Part shown: positions 22,924 through 30,454 of the stretch, in pieces
Layout of the letters: every line of letters starts with the position of its first letter
Numbering within the stretch: the first letter of the stretch is position 1
Source of the DNA: Candidatus Nealsoniibacteriota bacterium
Lineage (GTDB): Bacteria > Patescibacteriota > Minisyncoccia > Minisyncoccales > PWPS01
Length of the DNA: 42,488 bases
Assembly: GCA_003560665.1 (NCBI GenBank)
Contig: PWKK01000026.1
Span: forward strand, 1-42,488
Reading direction: 5' to 3'
The notes under the pieces: model-generated
What the model saw: only the letters and a program-made list of their open reading frames with translations
Told to the model about the DNA's origin: nothing
Databases searched by the model: none
Program-made: the position numbers and the translations under genes

Positions 22924-23406
22924 CTACTGATCAGTCGACAAGATAAGTTTTTCCCCCGGAACGATTTCTTTTTCTTTTGTCCAACCGGCAGCCGTTTCAA
23001 GAACATACTTCACCGGCTCTTTCGGACTAAATAACTCCGGGTAACTTTCAGGGTGAATTTTGGAGTGAATTTCTACTACTTCTTTTTTGCTGTTAATCCA
23101 AATAATATCAATCGGAAAGCGCATATCCTTCATCCAAAAAGATGCCTTTCTTTCTTCAGGTAAAATAAAAAGCATTCCGTCAACTTTTCTCAGTTCTTCT
23201 ACATTCGAAAGACCGGTTGTTATTTCTTTCGGGCTACGTGCTGTCCAAACAGTCAATCTTTCATTCCCCAGAGAAATTTCCATCTCCTCTCTTGCAATTT
23301 TATTGAAAAATAAAGGCGTTAAAAGAATGAGAACAACAAGAGCAACACCGATATATTTTTTAGTCTTTGACAAGAAGATATTTGTTTTGCTTGAGAGCGA
23401 GAACAC
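22924..23406 (-). CDS. DUF192 family exported/anchored protein
   Basis: The 160 residues have one N-terminal membrane segment (about 18-36) and a DUF192 domain: WTARSPKEITTGLSNVEELRKVDGMLFILPE, FWMKDMRFPIDIIWINSKKEVVEI, VKYVLETAAGWTKEKEIVPGEKL. The domain is small, widespread and of unknown function. The GTG start at 23404-23406 lies 47 bases inside the transglutaminase-like gene; a TTG at residue 12 (23373) is an alternative. The overlap implies co-expression. Confidence 0.85.
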   Translation of the reverse strand: MFSLSSKTNIFLSKTKKYIGVALVVLILLTPLFFNKIAREEMEISLGNERLTVWTARSPKEITTGLSNVEELRKVDGMLFILPEERKASFWMKDMRFPIDIIWINSKKEVVEIHSKIHPESYPELFSPKEPVKYVLETAAGWTKEKEIVPGEKLILSTDQ

Positions 23407-24367
23407 CCTCTTCTGAATTATTAATATAAACGGCTTCCGGTTGTAGAAAAAAAGTTCTTTTGTAATTTATTTTGAAAAGATCGCTGTTTTCGGGAGCCTT
23501 TTCAAGAAAAATACTCTCTCCCTTGGAAAATATCGTTCTTTTGTTATCGAGTTTTCCGAACATTTTTTTTGCACAATCAACCGGAACCCATCCGACATCC
23601 TGAAGATAAAATTCCAACCAAAAGTGAAAGTCTTGTTTTTTTTCAACCTCACCCCACGCTCCTGAAACAAGCCTTGTGGGAACCCCGACCGATCTCATCA
23701 GCGTAACACAAAGAAAGCTCATCTCTGCCGCACTGCCTTCTTTGCTTTGAAAAACTTTAATCGCTCCTCTTTTTCTATCTCCCTCCCTATAATCAATGCT
23801 CTCTATAACCCAGTTGTAAATAGCTTTTGCCATTGAAAAGTAGGTGCTTCCATTTTTTGTGATCTCTTTCGCTAGAGTCACAATATCATCTGTTTGTCCA
23901 ATCCACCGGTCACTCTTTGTATACTTTCTGTAAAGGGAAGAAGATTTGTCGTATTCTTTTGTACTCCACTCTTCTGTATTTAGTTCTACCTCATGCGCCT
24001 GAAGAGAAAAATTGATCTTTATCTGTTTTCTTCCTGAAATATTTTTGGAAAAATTAAAAAAACCAATCGTATTCCCGTTTTCTCTGTCTTCATAATTTTT
24101 CTCTGCTTCCATGTTCCAGTTTTCTTCTACCTCCTTTTGACTATCCCACTCTTTTATGTGAGAAAGCCAAACAAGAAAACTGTCTTCTCTGCCAGATGAA
24201 GGAAAGCAGAGAGCATCTTCTCCGTACTTTTTTTTCGCTCTTTCCACTATTTCTTTTTCCCCAACACCCTTCAACTCAAAATCCCTCTTCCTTGAGAGAA
24301 AGTTTACATCTGCTTCCCAAATAAAAATACCTCTTCTCTTTTGCGGGTTTTTATACTCTATTTTCAT
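23360..24367 (-). CDS. Transglutaminase-fold protein lacking the catalytic cysteine
   Basis: The 335-residue protein has no signal peptide. The transglutaminase core spans about residues 165-275. The His region (DFHFWLEFYLQDVGWVPVDCA) and the Asp are present. The helix that should begin with a nucleophilic Cys reads EGSAAEMSFLCVTLMRSVGVPTRLVSG, so Ala stands where GxC is expected; I checked the codons (GGC AGT GCG GCA). It may be a non-catalytic, ligand-binding version or use another residue. The N-terminal 160 residues are unrecognised. It is probably leaderless (TAAAAT 7 bases before the ATG). Confidence 0.72.
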   Translation of the reverse strand: MKIEYKNPQKRRGIFIWEADVNFLSRKRDFELKGVGEKEIVERAKKKYGEDALCFPSSGREDSFLVWLSHIKEWDSQKEVEENWNMEAEKNYEDRENGNTIGFFNFSKNISGRKQIKINFSLQAHEVELNTEEWSTKEYDKSSSLYRKYTKSDRWIGQTDDIVTLAKEITKNGSTYFSMAKAIYNWVIESIDYREGDRKRGAIKVFQSKEGSAAEMSFLCVTLMRSVGVPTRLVSGAWGEVEKKQDFHFWLEFYLQDVGWVPVDCAKKMFGKLDNKRTIFSKGESIFLEKAPENSDLFKINYKRTFFLQPEAVYINNSEEGVLALKQNKYLLVKD

Positions 24368-24374
24368 AACTTCA

Positions 24375-24402
24375 ATTTTAATATAATTGAGGAGAATTAC
24401 AA
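24375..24402 (-). promoter_or_regulatory. Promoter of the transglutaminase-like gene, leaderless type
   Basis: On the minus strand TTGTAA (24397-24402), 16 bases, TAAAAT (24375-24380), then 7 bases to the ATG. Confidence 0.5.
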
Positions 24403-24407
24403 TACAA

Positions 24408-24432
24408 TTAAAAAAGCTTTTTTTCGCTTTTT
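24408..24432 (-). terminator. AT-rich terminator of the glycosyltransferase-to-peptidase operon
   Basis: On the minus strand AAAAAGC pairs with GCTTTTT around an A-rich loop and runs on into T residues. The stem has only two G-C pairs, so efficiency is uncertain. Confidence 0.45.
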
Positions 24433-24468
24433 ATTGAGATTGTTTTTGATGCGTTGTAAGCGTCAACG

Positions 24469-25305
24469 TTAATCGTTAAAGTCGATATTTCCTTTCATTT
24501 CTTCAACGTAGGCGGATATCGTCTCTTTTAGATACTCCGCTTCTTCTTTGGTTATTTGAATCAATCCTCTTTTTCTTAAATCTTCCTCTGTAAGCTCTCT
24601 TTCCCTGATCTGATAATTATTATGATTTAACGAAAGATAGTCCAAATAAACGCTGAAATAGTTCGGATGCCACAAAAACATCGTCGCCAGCTCGTTTGCA
24701 TCCTCTTGTGCTCTCACAGCAATTTCCGATTCCTTGTTTAGAACACCCTCTCCTTCATGGTTATAGTTCGGCGCATTTCCCCAAACAGAAAGACCTTTTT
24801 CTGTCGTTTTCTTTCTTCCTTCTTTTTCATCTTCCTCTATCCTTTTTCGGAAACAAAACCTAAACAGTCTTCCGTAGGGTGAGTCTATTTCTCTCTCTAG
24901 GGCTTTTTGATACCACTCTTTCGCATTATCCGGACTTTCCTTGCAACAAAGATACTCTTGGTATGCGTGATTGGCTTCATGGAGAAAACGGTATTTCTCT
25001 GTCTCCAAACCGGGAGAAGGAAAAAGATTTTCTTCCGTTTTCTCGTTTCTCCCCTCCTTGAAAATACACTTCTCCCACTTCATGTGAGGCATCTCTTTTT
25101 TTGAAACAGATATCTTTCTGGTAACGCTGTGATACATAAACCCCCAATCTTCCTCTCTTTTCTCAACTCCTTTGATATAACCTTTTTCCACCAAAAAATT
25201 CCCCAACTTTCTTTCTATGCCTTCGTTCTCATCCCCTCTTAACGCTTTTGGTGGGACATCAAGACAATCTTCTATTTTCTTTTTTAACTTTTCTTTGTCG
25301 GTCAT
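24469..25305 (-). CDS. Putative HExxH zinc metalloprotease-like cytosolic protein
   Basis: The 278 residues have no signal peptide or membrane segment. RFLHEANHAYQEYL (about residues 106-119) is an HExxH helix. The later EIAVRAQEDANELATMFLWHP carries acidic residues that could be the third metal ligand. The rest is charged and does not match a family I know. A cytosolic zincin is the best guess; the motif alone is weak evidence for catalysis. It starts two bases after the RNHCP gene and is the last gene of that operon. Confidence 0.6.
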   Translation of the reverse strand: MTDKEKLKKKIEDCLDVPPKALRGDENEGIERKLGNFLVEKGYIKGVEKREEDWGFMYHSVTRKISVSKKEMPHMKWEKCIFKEGRNEKTEENLFPSPGLETEKYRFLHEANHAYQEYLCCKESPDNAKEWYQKALEREIDSPYGRLFRFCFRKRIEEDEKEGRKKTTEKGLSVWGNAPNYNHEGEGVLNKESEIAVRAQEDANELATMFLWHPNYFSVYLDYLSLNHNNYQIRERELTEEDLRKRGLIQITKEEAEYLKETISAYVEEMKGNIDFND

Positions 25306-25306
25306 C

Positions 25307-25615
25307 TTATAATTTTCCGGTAGATAATTTTATAACCTCTTCAACGCTATCTTCTTTTGCTTTCTTTACCCGGTGCTTGTGTCCGCACGCTAAGCAGTTG
25401 TAATAAATAATATACTTTTCTCCTTCTTTTTTTACTCCCACAGGTTCCATCAAACCACCACAATTCGCACTCCTGTCGCCGGGATTAACATCGACATGTT
25501 TTGACCAAAGACACTTCAAACAGTGATCGGTAAAACCGTTTCCTTTTACGTCACTTCCGCAGTTTTCGCAGACAAAATCTTCTATCTTTTTTTTAAACCT
25601 CTTTCCTTTCCTCAT
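25307..25615 (-). CDS. RNHCP domain zinc protein
   Basis: The 102 residues have two CxxC pairs (FVCENCGSDV near 15-21 and YNCLACGH near 73-80), a middle FTDHCLKCLWSKHVDVNPGDRSANCGGLMEPV, and IIYY before the last knuckle. This is the layout of the RNHCP domain; the eponymous RNHCP reads TDHCL here. The domain is thought to bind zinc and its function is unknown. The ATG overlaps the upstream PHP gene stop (ATGA). Confidence 0.85.
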   Translation of the reverse strand: MRKGKRFKKKIEDFVCENCGSDVKGNGFTDHCLKCLWSKHVDVNPGDRSANCGGLMEPVGVKKEGEKYIIYYNCLACGHKHRVKKAKEDSVEEVIKLSTGKL

Positions 25616-26385
25616 GTTCCTTTCTTGTAATTAAAATTAATTTTCCTGAGCTTGATGTTTTTTATCCTTAAATAATTTCTAATAAGGAGTAAAGTAAAGA
25701 AATCTTCAAGGAACGAAGAAGAATCGGCTTTTGTTACCCTTTTCCATTTCTCTATTACCTCCCCCCATCTTTGGTTGCTTTTTCGAAAAAAATCAAACTC
25801 TCGTCTAATAATAACCTCTCCTTTTTCGATAACTTCTAAAAAATTTTTCTTGTTTATTCTTTCGGGAACCTTCATTACGCCCATTCCTACCTGCCCTTCA
25901 ATATGTCCGTCCGATCCCGCCGTTTCAAGAAGAGACATTTCTTTGCACTTTCTTGACACCGTTTCTCTTTCTTTTTCCGTACCCATCGCGTTCCCCGACT
26001 CCAGACCGTCAAACAATCGGAAAACACTTTCCTCCTCTCTTTTGAAAACATCTTCTTTCCGTAAAGGATGCGCCCAGAATGCGTATCCTCCTTGCCGGTG
26101 AATAGAAGAAGCTGTTTCTTTCAAACTTTTCCCTTTCTCAATATCGTTCTCGATAAAGTAGGCAAGAACGTGGTCTTTTTTTCCCGCACTAATTTCACTC
26201 CCCGGAATGATTTCAACTCCTTCAACATTTAAAGGTCCCCGGTAGAGTTTATTGTGATCCATAACAGCGATACCGTCTAAACCTCTTTTTTTTGCCATTT
26301 TCACCAAACTCTGCAGGCTTCCTACACCACAAGAGGAAGCGTTCGTGTGGCAGTGTAAATCGTAAAAATAATATCTTCTTTTCAT
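25612..26385 (-). CDS. PHP-domain phosphoesterase
   Basis: The 257 residues carry the PHP metal motifs: YDLHCHTNAS (1-15), IAVMDHN, IPGSEISAG, WAHPLR and AGSDGHIEGQVGMG. Stand-alone PHP proteins of this length act as phosphoesterases such as histidinol phosphatase-like or nucleoside 3',5'-bisphosphatase (YciV/RnaAM). No other histidine genes are present, so histidinol phosphatase is unlikely. It lies between the sugar isomerase and RNHCP genes in a tight operon. Confidence 0.88.
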   Translation of the reverse strand: MKRRYYFYDLHCHTNASSCGVGSLQSLVKMAKKRGLDGIAVMDHNKLYRGPLNVEGVEIIPGSEISAGKKDHVLAYFIENDIEKGKSLKETASSIHRQGGYAFWAHPLRKEDVFKREEESVFRLFDGLESGNAMGTEKERETVSRKCKEMSLLETAGSDGHIEGQVGMGVMKVPERINKKNFLEVIEKGEVIIRREFDFFRKSNQRWGEVIEKWKRVTKADSSSFLEDFFTLLLIRNYLRIKNIKLRKINFNYKKGT

Positions 26386-26393
26386 TTCTCAGT

Positions 26394-27359
26394 TCAAATC
26401 ATTCTCTTGAACTCCTCTACCATCGGCACACCGTTCGGATCGGTGTTATAAACTTCGGCCAAGTAATAGGAGGTCCATGCGGAAAGAAGAACGGAAGAAA
26501 AAACCTTCTCCATTCTTGAGCTTCCTCTAATTTCAATCTCAATGATGCCGAATCCTCTTTCCTCTAAAATCTTTTTTAATGCCTTCATTCTTTTTTGATT
26601 CCGCGAGTCGTCTTCTTTGTCAACTAAGAAAATAAATTTCATCTTCTCGCTTAAGCTTTCTGTCGCGAGTGTTTTGTCAAATCCGGTCATTTCGTTGTGA
26701 TTTAGTTCAGGAATCAGGTTGTAGAACGCAGGTATTTTAGAAGTCTCGTTAAAATTTATCTTCCAAACAGAAGCAACAACGCTGTTTCTGCTTGAAGCAT
26801 AAACAACAGGCACCACCTCTCTCATTTCCAGAGATATTTTCTTGCTTTCCTCTTTTATCTCTATTTGTCTTTCCTTTAAAGAATCCGCCAGCATTTCCGT
26901 TTCCCCTTCCTGCCCTTCTACTCTTATCATCTTTAAAAGAGCTTTAAAGCTGTAACCGAGAGCCACTCTCGGCTGAATACCGTTTTGCGGAAGTTCGATG
27001 TAAGGGACTTGCCTTTTTTTTGCCATCTCTAAAAGCCTTCCTCCTTTCGTAATAACAGAAAGTGGTATATTTTTCTCAAAAGCAAGATTAAACGAATCCA
27101 AAACCTCTTCCGTGTTCCCCGAGTAAGACGCGGCGATAATTCCCGTACCGCTAAAATCGACTTCCGGAAGGCCGTAATCGCGGTGCAGATAAAGTGGAAA
27201 ATCAGGAAAAACAGCTTTCAAAACATCTCCCTGCAGGTGCGAGCCACCCATTCCCAGTAAAACGTATTTTTTAAAGCTTCCCCACTTCTCCTCGTTTTTT
27301 ATTTCCGGAGAAAAACCAAACTGATCCGGAAAATTATCGATATCTTCTTTAATTGCCAT
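26394..27359 (-). CDS. Bifunctional phosphoglucose/phosphomannose isomerase
   Basis: The 321 residues carry two SIS domains with the family motifs LGMGGSHLQGDV, IIAASYSGNTEEV, GIQPRVALGYSF, NETSKIPAFYNLIPELNHNEMTGF and a C-terminal NTDPNGVPMVEEFKRMI. The family interconverts fructose-6-P with glucose-6-P and mannose-6-P. It is close to full length. Together with the adjacent GT4 glycosyltransferase it can feed sugar precursors for glycan or glycolipid synthesis. AAGGA lies very near the ATG. Confidence 0.93.
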   Translation of the reverse strand: MAIKEDIDNFPDQFGFSPEIKNEEKWGSFKKYVLLGMGGSHLQGDVLKAVFPDFPLYLHRDYGLPEVDFSGTGIIAASYSGNTEEVLDSFNLAFEKNIPLSVITKGGRLLEMAKKRQVPYIELPQNGIQPRVALGYSFKALLKMIRVEGQEGETEMLADSLKERQIEIKEESKKISLEMREVVPVVYASSRNSVVASVWKINFNETSKIPAFYNLIPELNHNEMTGFDKTLATESLSEKMKFIFLVDKEDDSRNQKRMKALKKILEERGFGIIEIEIRGSSRMEKVFSSVLLSAWTSYYLAEVYNTDPNGVPMVEEFKRMI

Positions 27360-27364
27360 GTTCC

Positions 27365-28531
27365 TTACTCTTTAACAACTTTTTGAAAGACCTTTATTTG
27401 TTTTTCAATCATCGCTTTTTTAGAAAACTTTTCCTGTGTAAACTTTTTCGCTTCCCGAACCATTCTTTCTCTCTTTTCCCTGTTTCCAAGAATCTCAATG
27501 ACCGCATCCGCAAAATATTTTTCTTCTTCAAGAACTACCGCCTTCCCCTCCGGATAGACCTCTTTTTGTATTGGCGAAACAAGAGCTACTACCGGTGTTT
27601 CCGCAAGCATCGCTTCCCCAACTACCAGCCCTTGTGTTTCCGTTTGCGAAGAAAAAACAAACAAATCACAGGCCCCATAAACACTTTGTGCCTCTTCTCT
27701 TTCCAGTGGTCCAGTGCAAATAACTCTGTCGCCAACACCCATCTTTTTTGCATCTGCCTTTACCTCTTCTATGTCTCCGGGACCGACAAAAAGAAGAACG
27801 GCCGGAAAATTTTTCTCTTTTAGCTCCCGAATCATTTTTAAAAGAACACCCAAGTTTTTCTCTTTCGACATTCTCCCTAGATAAAGAAGAGTTTTCATCT
27901 TTTCCGGAATCTTAAACTTCTTCTTTAGCTCTTTTTTGGTAAATGATTTTTTTGGAGCATCTATTCCCGTTGGTATTACGGTAATGGGCGTTTTTACTCC
28001 GTACCGAACAAGCCTTCTTTTCATCATGTCACTCGGAGTCATAATAGCATCCACTTTGTTACAAAGCGACTTTGTTCTCCTTCTCATCCAGTAAGCCCCC
28101 ATCTCTCCGGCATAAAGGCGTCCGTACTCCTCAACCAGCGTGTGGTAGAAAAGCACTTTCTTTTTTCGAGACTTTAACATGTGAATTTCGAACGCGTTTG
28201 CTGCCCAGGTAACCGTATGTAGCCAATACACGTCCGGATCAAACTCTTCTGAAAGTTTTGCTATTTTTCCCCCTGAGTTTATTCTAAAAACCCTTTCTTC
28301 TTTTCCAAGTAGATTAACGGCTAAAGTGTGAAAGATAAGAGAAGAAGGAACTGTACGGTGTTCCGGTCTCGTTTTTTTCATTTTGTAGTCGGGCGCAACT
28401 ATCATTGCCTTGTGCCCCCGTTCTAAAAGACCATCAACAGCTGTGTTTAGTGATGCTGTTACACCGTTTGGCAGAGGATAGGTTAAAGAAGAAACCATTA
28501 TTCTCAGCGAATCGGTTTTTTGTTTTTTCAT
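27365..28531 (-). CDS. GT4-family glycosyltransferase
   Basis: The 388-residue GT-B enzyme has the N-terminal acceptor motif SLTYPLPNGVTASLNTAVDGLLERGH and C-terminal TVIPTGID, LLYLGRMSKEKNL and FVFSSQTETQGLVVGEAMLAETPVVA (the EX7E region). This subgroup resembles diacylglycerol glucosyltransferases and other lipid-linked sugar transferases. The donor and acceptor cannot be told from sequence. It is the first gene of the operon running to 24469 and follows a strong terminator. Confidence 0.9.
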   Translation of the reverse strand: MKKQKTDSLRIMVSSLTYPLPNGVTASLNTAVDGLLERGHKAMIVAPDYKMKKTRPEHRTVPSSLIFHTLAVNLLGKEERVFRINSGGKIAKLSEEFDPDVYWLHTVTWAANAFEIHMLKSRKKKVLFYHTLVEEYGRLYAGEMGAYWMRRRTKSLCNKVDAIMTPSDMMKRRLVRYGVKTPITVIPTGIDAPKKSFTKKELKKKFKIPEKMKTLLYLGRMSKEKNLGVLLKMIRELKEKNFPAVLLFVGPGDIEEVKADAKKMGVGDRVICTGPLEREEAQSVYGACDLFVFSSQTETQGLVVGEAMLAETPVVALVSPIQKEVYPEGKAVVLEEEKYFADAVIEILGNREKRERMVREAKKFTQEKFSKKAMIEKQIKVFQKVVKE

Positions 28532-28568
28532 ATTTTTTTTTGTTATAATACTGTTTCCCAGTTTACCA

Positions 28569-28594
28569 TAAAAAAAAACCGACTAAAAGCCGGT
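28569..28594 (-). terminator. Rho-independent terminator
   Basis: On the minus strand ACCGGC pairs with GTCGGT (one G-U) and is followed by an unbroken run of about nine T residues. The stem overlaps the stop codon of the 159-residue protein gene. Confidence 0.82.
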
Positions 28595-29062
28595 ATACGA
28601 AAATTGTTTTCCGTTTCTCGCTATTCCTTCTGCTATTTGTGATATTTGCCGGTAATCATTTATCATTTCATCTGAAAAGATGGTCTGCCAAAAGAAACGT
28701 AAATCTTTTCTCTTCCACAGATTAAAATGAACAAGGTGCCATCCTTTGTGAAAATCAATGGGCATGGCTATCTTTATCTTTTTTTTCCCGTTTTCACTCC
28801 GTGGTGGCCAGTGATGAAATCCGTCTCTCCTTACAAGAAGAACGCTTTCTCCTCTGATATGGTAAATATCTTTTTTTGTTATCTTTTTCCCATTCTTCTT
28901 TACTGCCCACATTAATTTTCTATAACTCTCTGCTATTTCCAAAACATCACTTTTATCTCGAACGTCAAGACCAAAGACGAGAAGAAAACCTTCTTGAAAT
29001 TCAGGGTACTTTTTTTTAAAGAACGACGCTACATCGCACGGCTTCGTTTGCTCTTCTATCAA
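28583..29062 (-). CDS. Conserved-looking hypothetical protein (159 aa), TTG start
   Basis: The start is TTG at 29060-29062 with AAGGAGG exactly 7 bases upstream. The ATG just before it reads ATGAGTTGA and stops at once, so TTG is convincing. The soluble protein has a basic middle and a Trp/His-rich half (DGFHHWPPRSENGKKK, DFHKGWHLVHFNLWKRKDLRFFW). I recognise no family. A good terminator overlaps its stop. Confidence 0.7.
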   Translation of the reverse strand: MIEEQTKPCDVASFFKKKYPEFQEGFLLVFGLDVRDKSDVLEIAESYRKLMWAVKKNGKKITKKDIYHIRGESVLLVRRDGFHHWPPRSENGKKKIKIAMPIDFHKGWHLVHFNLWKRKDLRFFWQTIFSDEMINDYRQISQIAEGIARNGKQFSYTGF

Positions 29063-29128
29063 CTCATCTCCTCCTTTTTAAAAATTATTACAGCATCATA
29101 CCCCTTCCAGAAAAAATGTGCAACCCCT

Positions 29129-29158
29129 ATAAAAATTACGGGGTCTGGCCCCGCAATT
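29129..29158. repeat. REP-like palindrome with GGGGTCTGGCCCC core
   Basis: CGGGG and CCCCG pair around TCTGG, with flanking AAATT/AATTT extending the stem across one mismatch. It lies between two minus-strand genes, without a T tract on the minus strand. The core resembles short palindromes scattered by REP-associated transposases. Confidence 0.5.
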
Positions 29159-29180
29159 TATAAAATCTTTGCACGTCTTT

Positions 29181-29681
29181 TTATTTGCTCTCTTGCGTAT
29201 CCTCTTCCTCTTTTTCTGAAGACAAACTTGTTCTATTGCCGACTTCATCTTTCCCCCAAGCTGTGATTCCAAGCAAAACATAGTAGGCTATATTGGCAAG
29301 AGGAATCACCATCAAAACACTCCACCAGCCGGGTTTTTTAAAGTACTTAAATATTTCCCACATCCAAATTACCACGTAGACCACAAGAACCAGCCCCAAC
29401 AGCTGCCCTAAAATTGGAATAGGACTTAGAACAACTAAAGTTACCGGCCACCAGTGCATTTTTGCCATCTTACTCATCAGATAAAGGTTGGCAACCGGGA
29501 TAAAGGCAAACCACGACTTGTCCACTCCCATCTTTTTTGCCAGCGTCATCAGGGCAAAAGCTACATACAAATAAAACGCCAACATTAAAATTAGATAAAC
29601 AATAATTTCTGTATTAGAAACCGTTGCCTCCACCTGACCGGCGGAAATCTCCTGCATTAATAGTTCTAATTCCTCATTCAT
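29181..29681 (-). CDS. DUF5684-like membrane protein
   Basis: The 166 residues have four hydrophobic segments. The pattern TLAKKMGVDKSWFAFIPVANLYLMSKMAKMHWW, and the repeated logic KYFKKPGWWSVLMVIPLANIAYYVLLG, is typical of DUF5684 proteins common in CPR and Gram-positives. The function is unknown. A charged Ser/Glu tail is cytosolic or external. It is the last gene before the REP-like palindrome. Confidence 0.78.
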   Translation of the reverse strand: MNEELELLMQEISAGQVEATVSNTEIIVYLILMLAFYLYVAFALMTLAKKMGVDKSWFAFIPVANLYLMSKMAKMHWWPVTLVVLSPIPILGQLLGLVLVVYVVIWMWEIFKYFKKPGWWSVLMVIPLANIAYYVLLGITAWGKDEVGNRTSLSSEKEEEDTQESK

Positions 29682-29733
29682 GCTTTATTTATTGAATTTT
29701 TCAACAACTTTTACGTCTCAACTCTTTTGCTAA

Positions 29734-30435
29734 CTAATCAAGTATGTTTATTTTTTCTCTTAGCTCTCTTACCATTTGCACAACCTCGTTAAATCTTTCT
29801 CTGATACTTTCCATATCTTTTTCTCCGACTTCTCTGATGGTTACTCCCCTCTGCAACACTTCGTTTAACTTAGTTCTCGTTTGCGAATCAAGAACTCCTG
29901 TTGCCGACAAGCCGTGTTTTCTTTGAAAGTTGATCAACGCTTGCTTCGTGTTCGGACCAAAGTAGTTTGTTTCGTTCCCCGGAGAGCCTCCACCGCTTGT
30001 TGCAACCCTGGTTTCCGGATCAGTGTTAAGTGCCCTTTGCAAATAACGAACGGCTTCTCCCGTTGCCCTCTCTCTTAACTCATAACTGAAAGAAAAATCT
30101 GCCGGAACTCCTTTTGTTTGAATGGTTCTTACTACTTCTTCGGGAACGGCAAGCACATCCTTGGAAATCTCCTGAAGTTTTTCCATTGCAACAGTAATCC
30201 CCTCTCTTACTTCTTTCCTCGCTACTTCTCTCTCCTTCGCATCTTCCTCGATTTCTTCTTGATGGACAACAGTGCTTACGGTGTCTCTCACTTTTTCGAT
30301 CGTCAACTCTTTTTTATTTTTCTCGTCAAGAGCTTCTCCAAAGACGGGAGCAAGGGCAGAAAAAGCAATAGCAACGGCCATCAAAACAACAATTACCACC
30401 TTTATTGTGTTGATCATCTGTTTTCTTTTTTTCAT
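29734..30435 (-). CDS. Secreted coiled-coil protein with peptidoglycan-binding domain
   Basis: The 233 residues have a signal/anchor (about 10-33), a helical acidic stretch (35-100), and a PGBD (about 115-195). The PGBD contains GEAVRYLQRALNTDPETRVA, GSPGNETNYFGPNTKQALINFQRKHGL and TGVLDSQTRTKLNEVL. A coiled coil ends the protein. PGBD modules bind peptidoglycan stems, so the protein probably decorates the wall. It belongs to the PGBD family spread through 29.7-42.5 kb and may be co-transcribed with its upstream neighbour 19 bases away. Confidence 0.85.
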   Translation of the reverse strand: MKKRKQMINTIKVVIVVLMAVAIAFSALAPVFGEALDEKNKKELTIEKVRDTVSTVVHQEEIEEDAKEREVARKEVREGITVAMEKLQEISKDVLAVPEEVVRTIQTKGVPADFSFSYELRERATGEAVRYLQRALNTDPETRVATSGGGSPGNETNYFGPNTKQALINFQRKHGLSATGVLDSQTRTKLNEVLQRGVTIREVGEKDMESIRERFNEVVQMVRELREKINILD

Positions 30436-30454
30436 AAGCTAAATATTTACTCTT

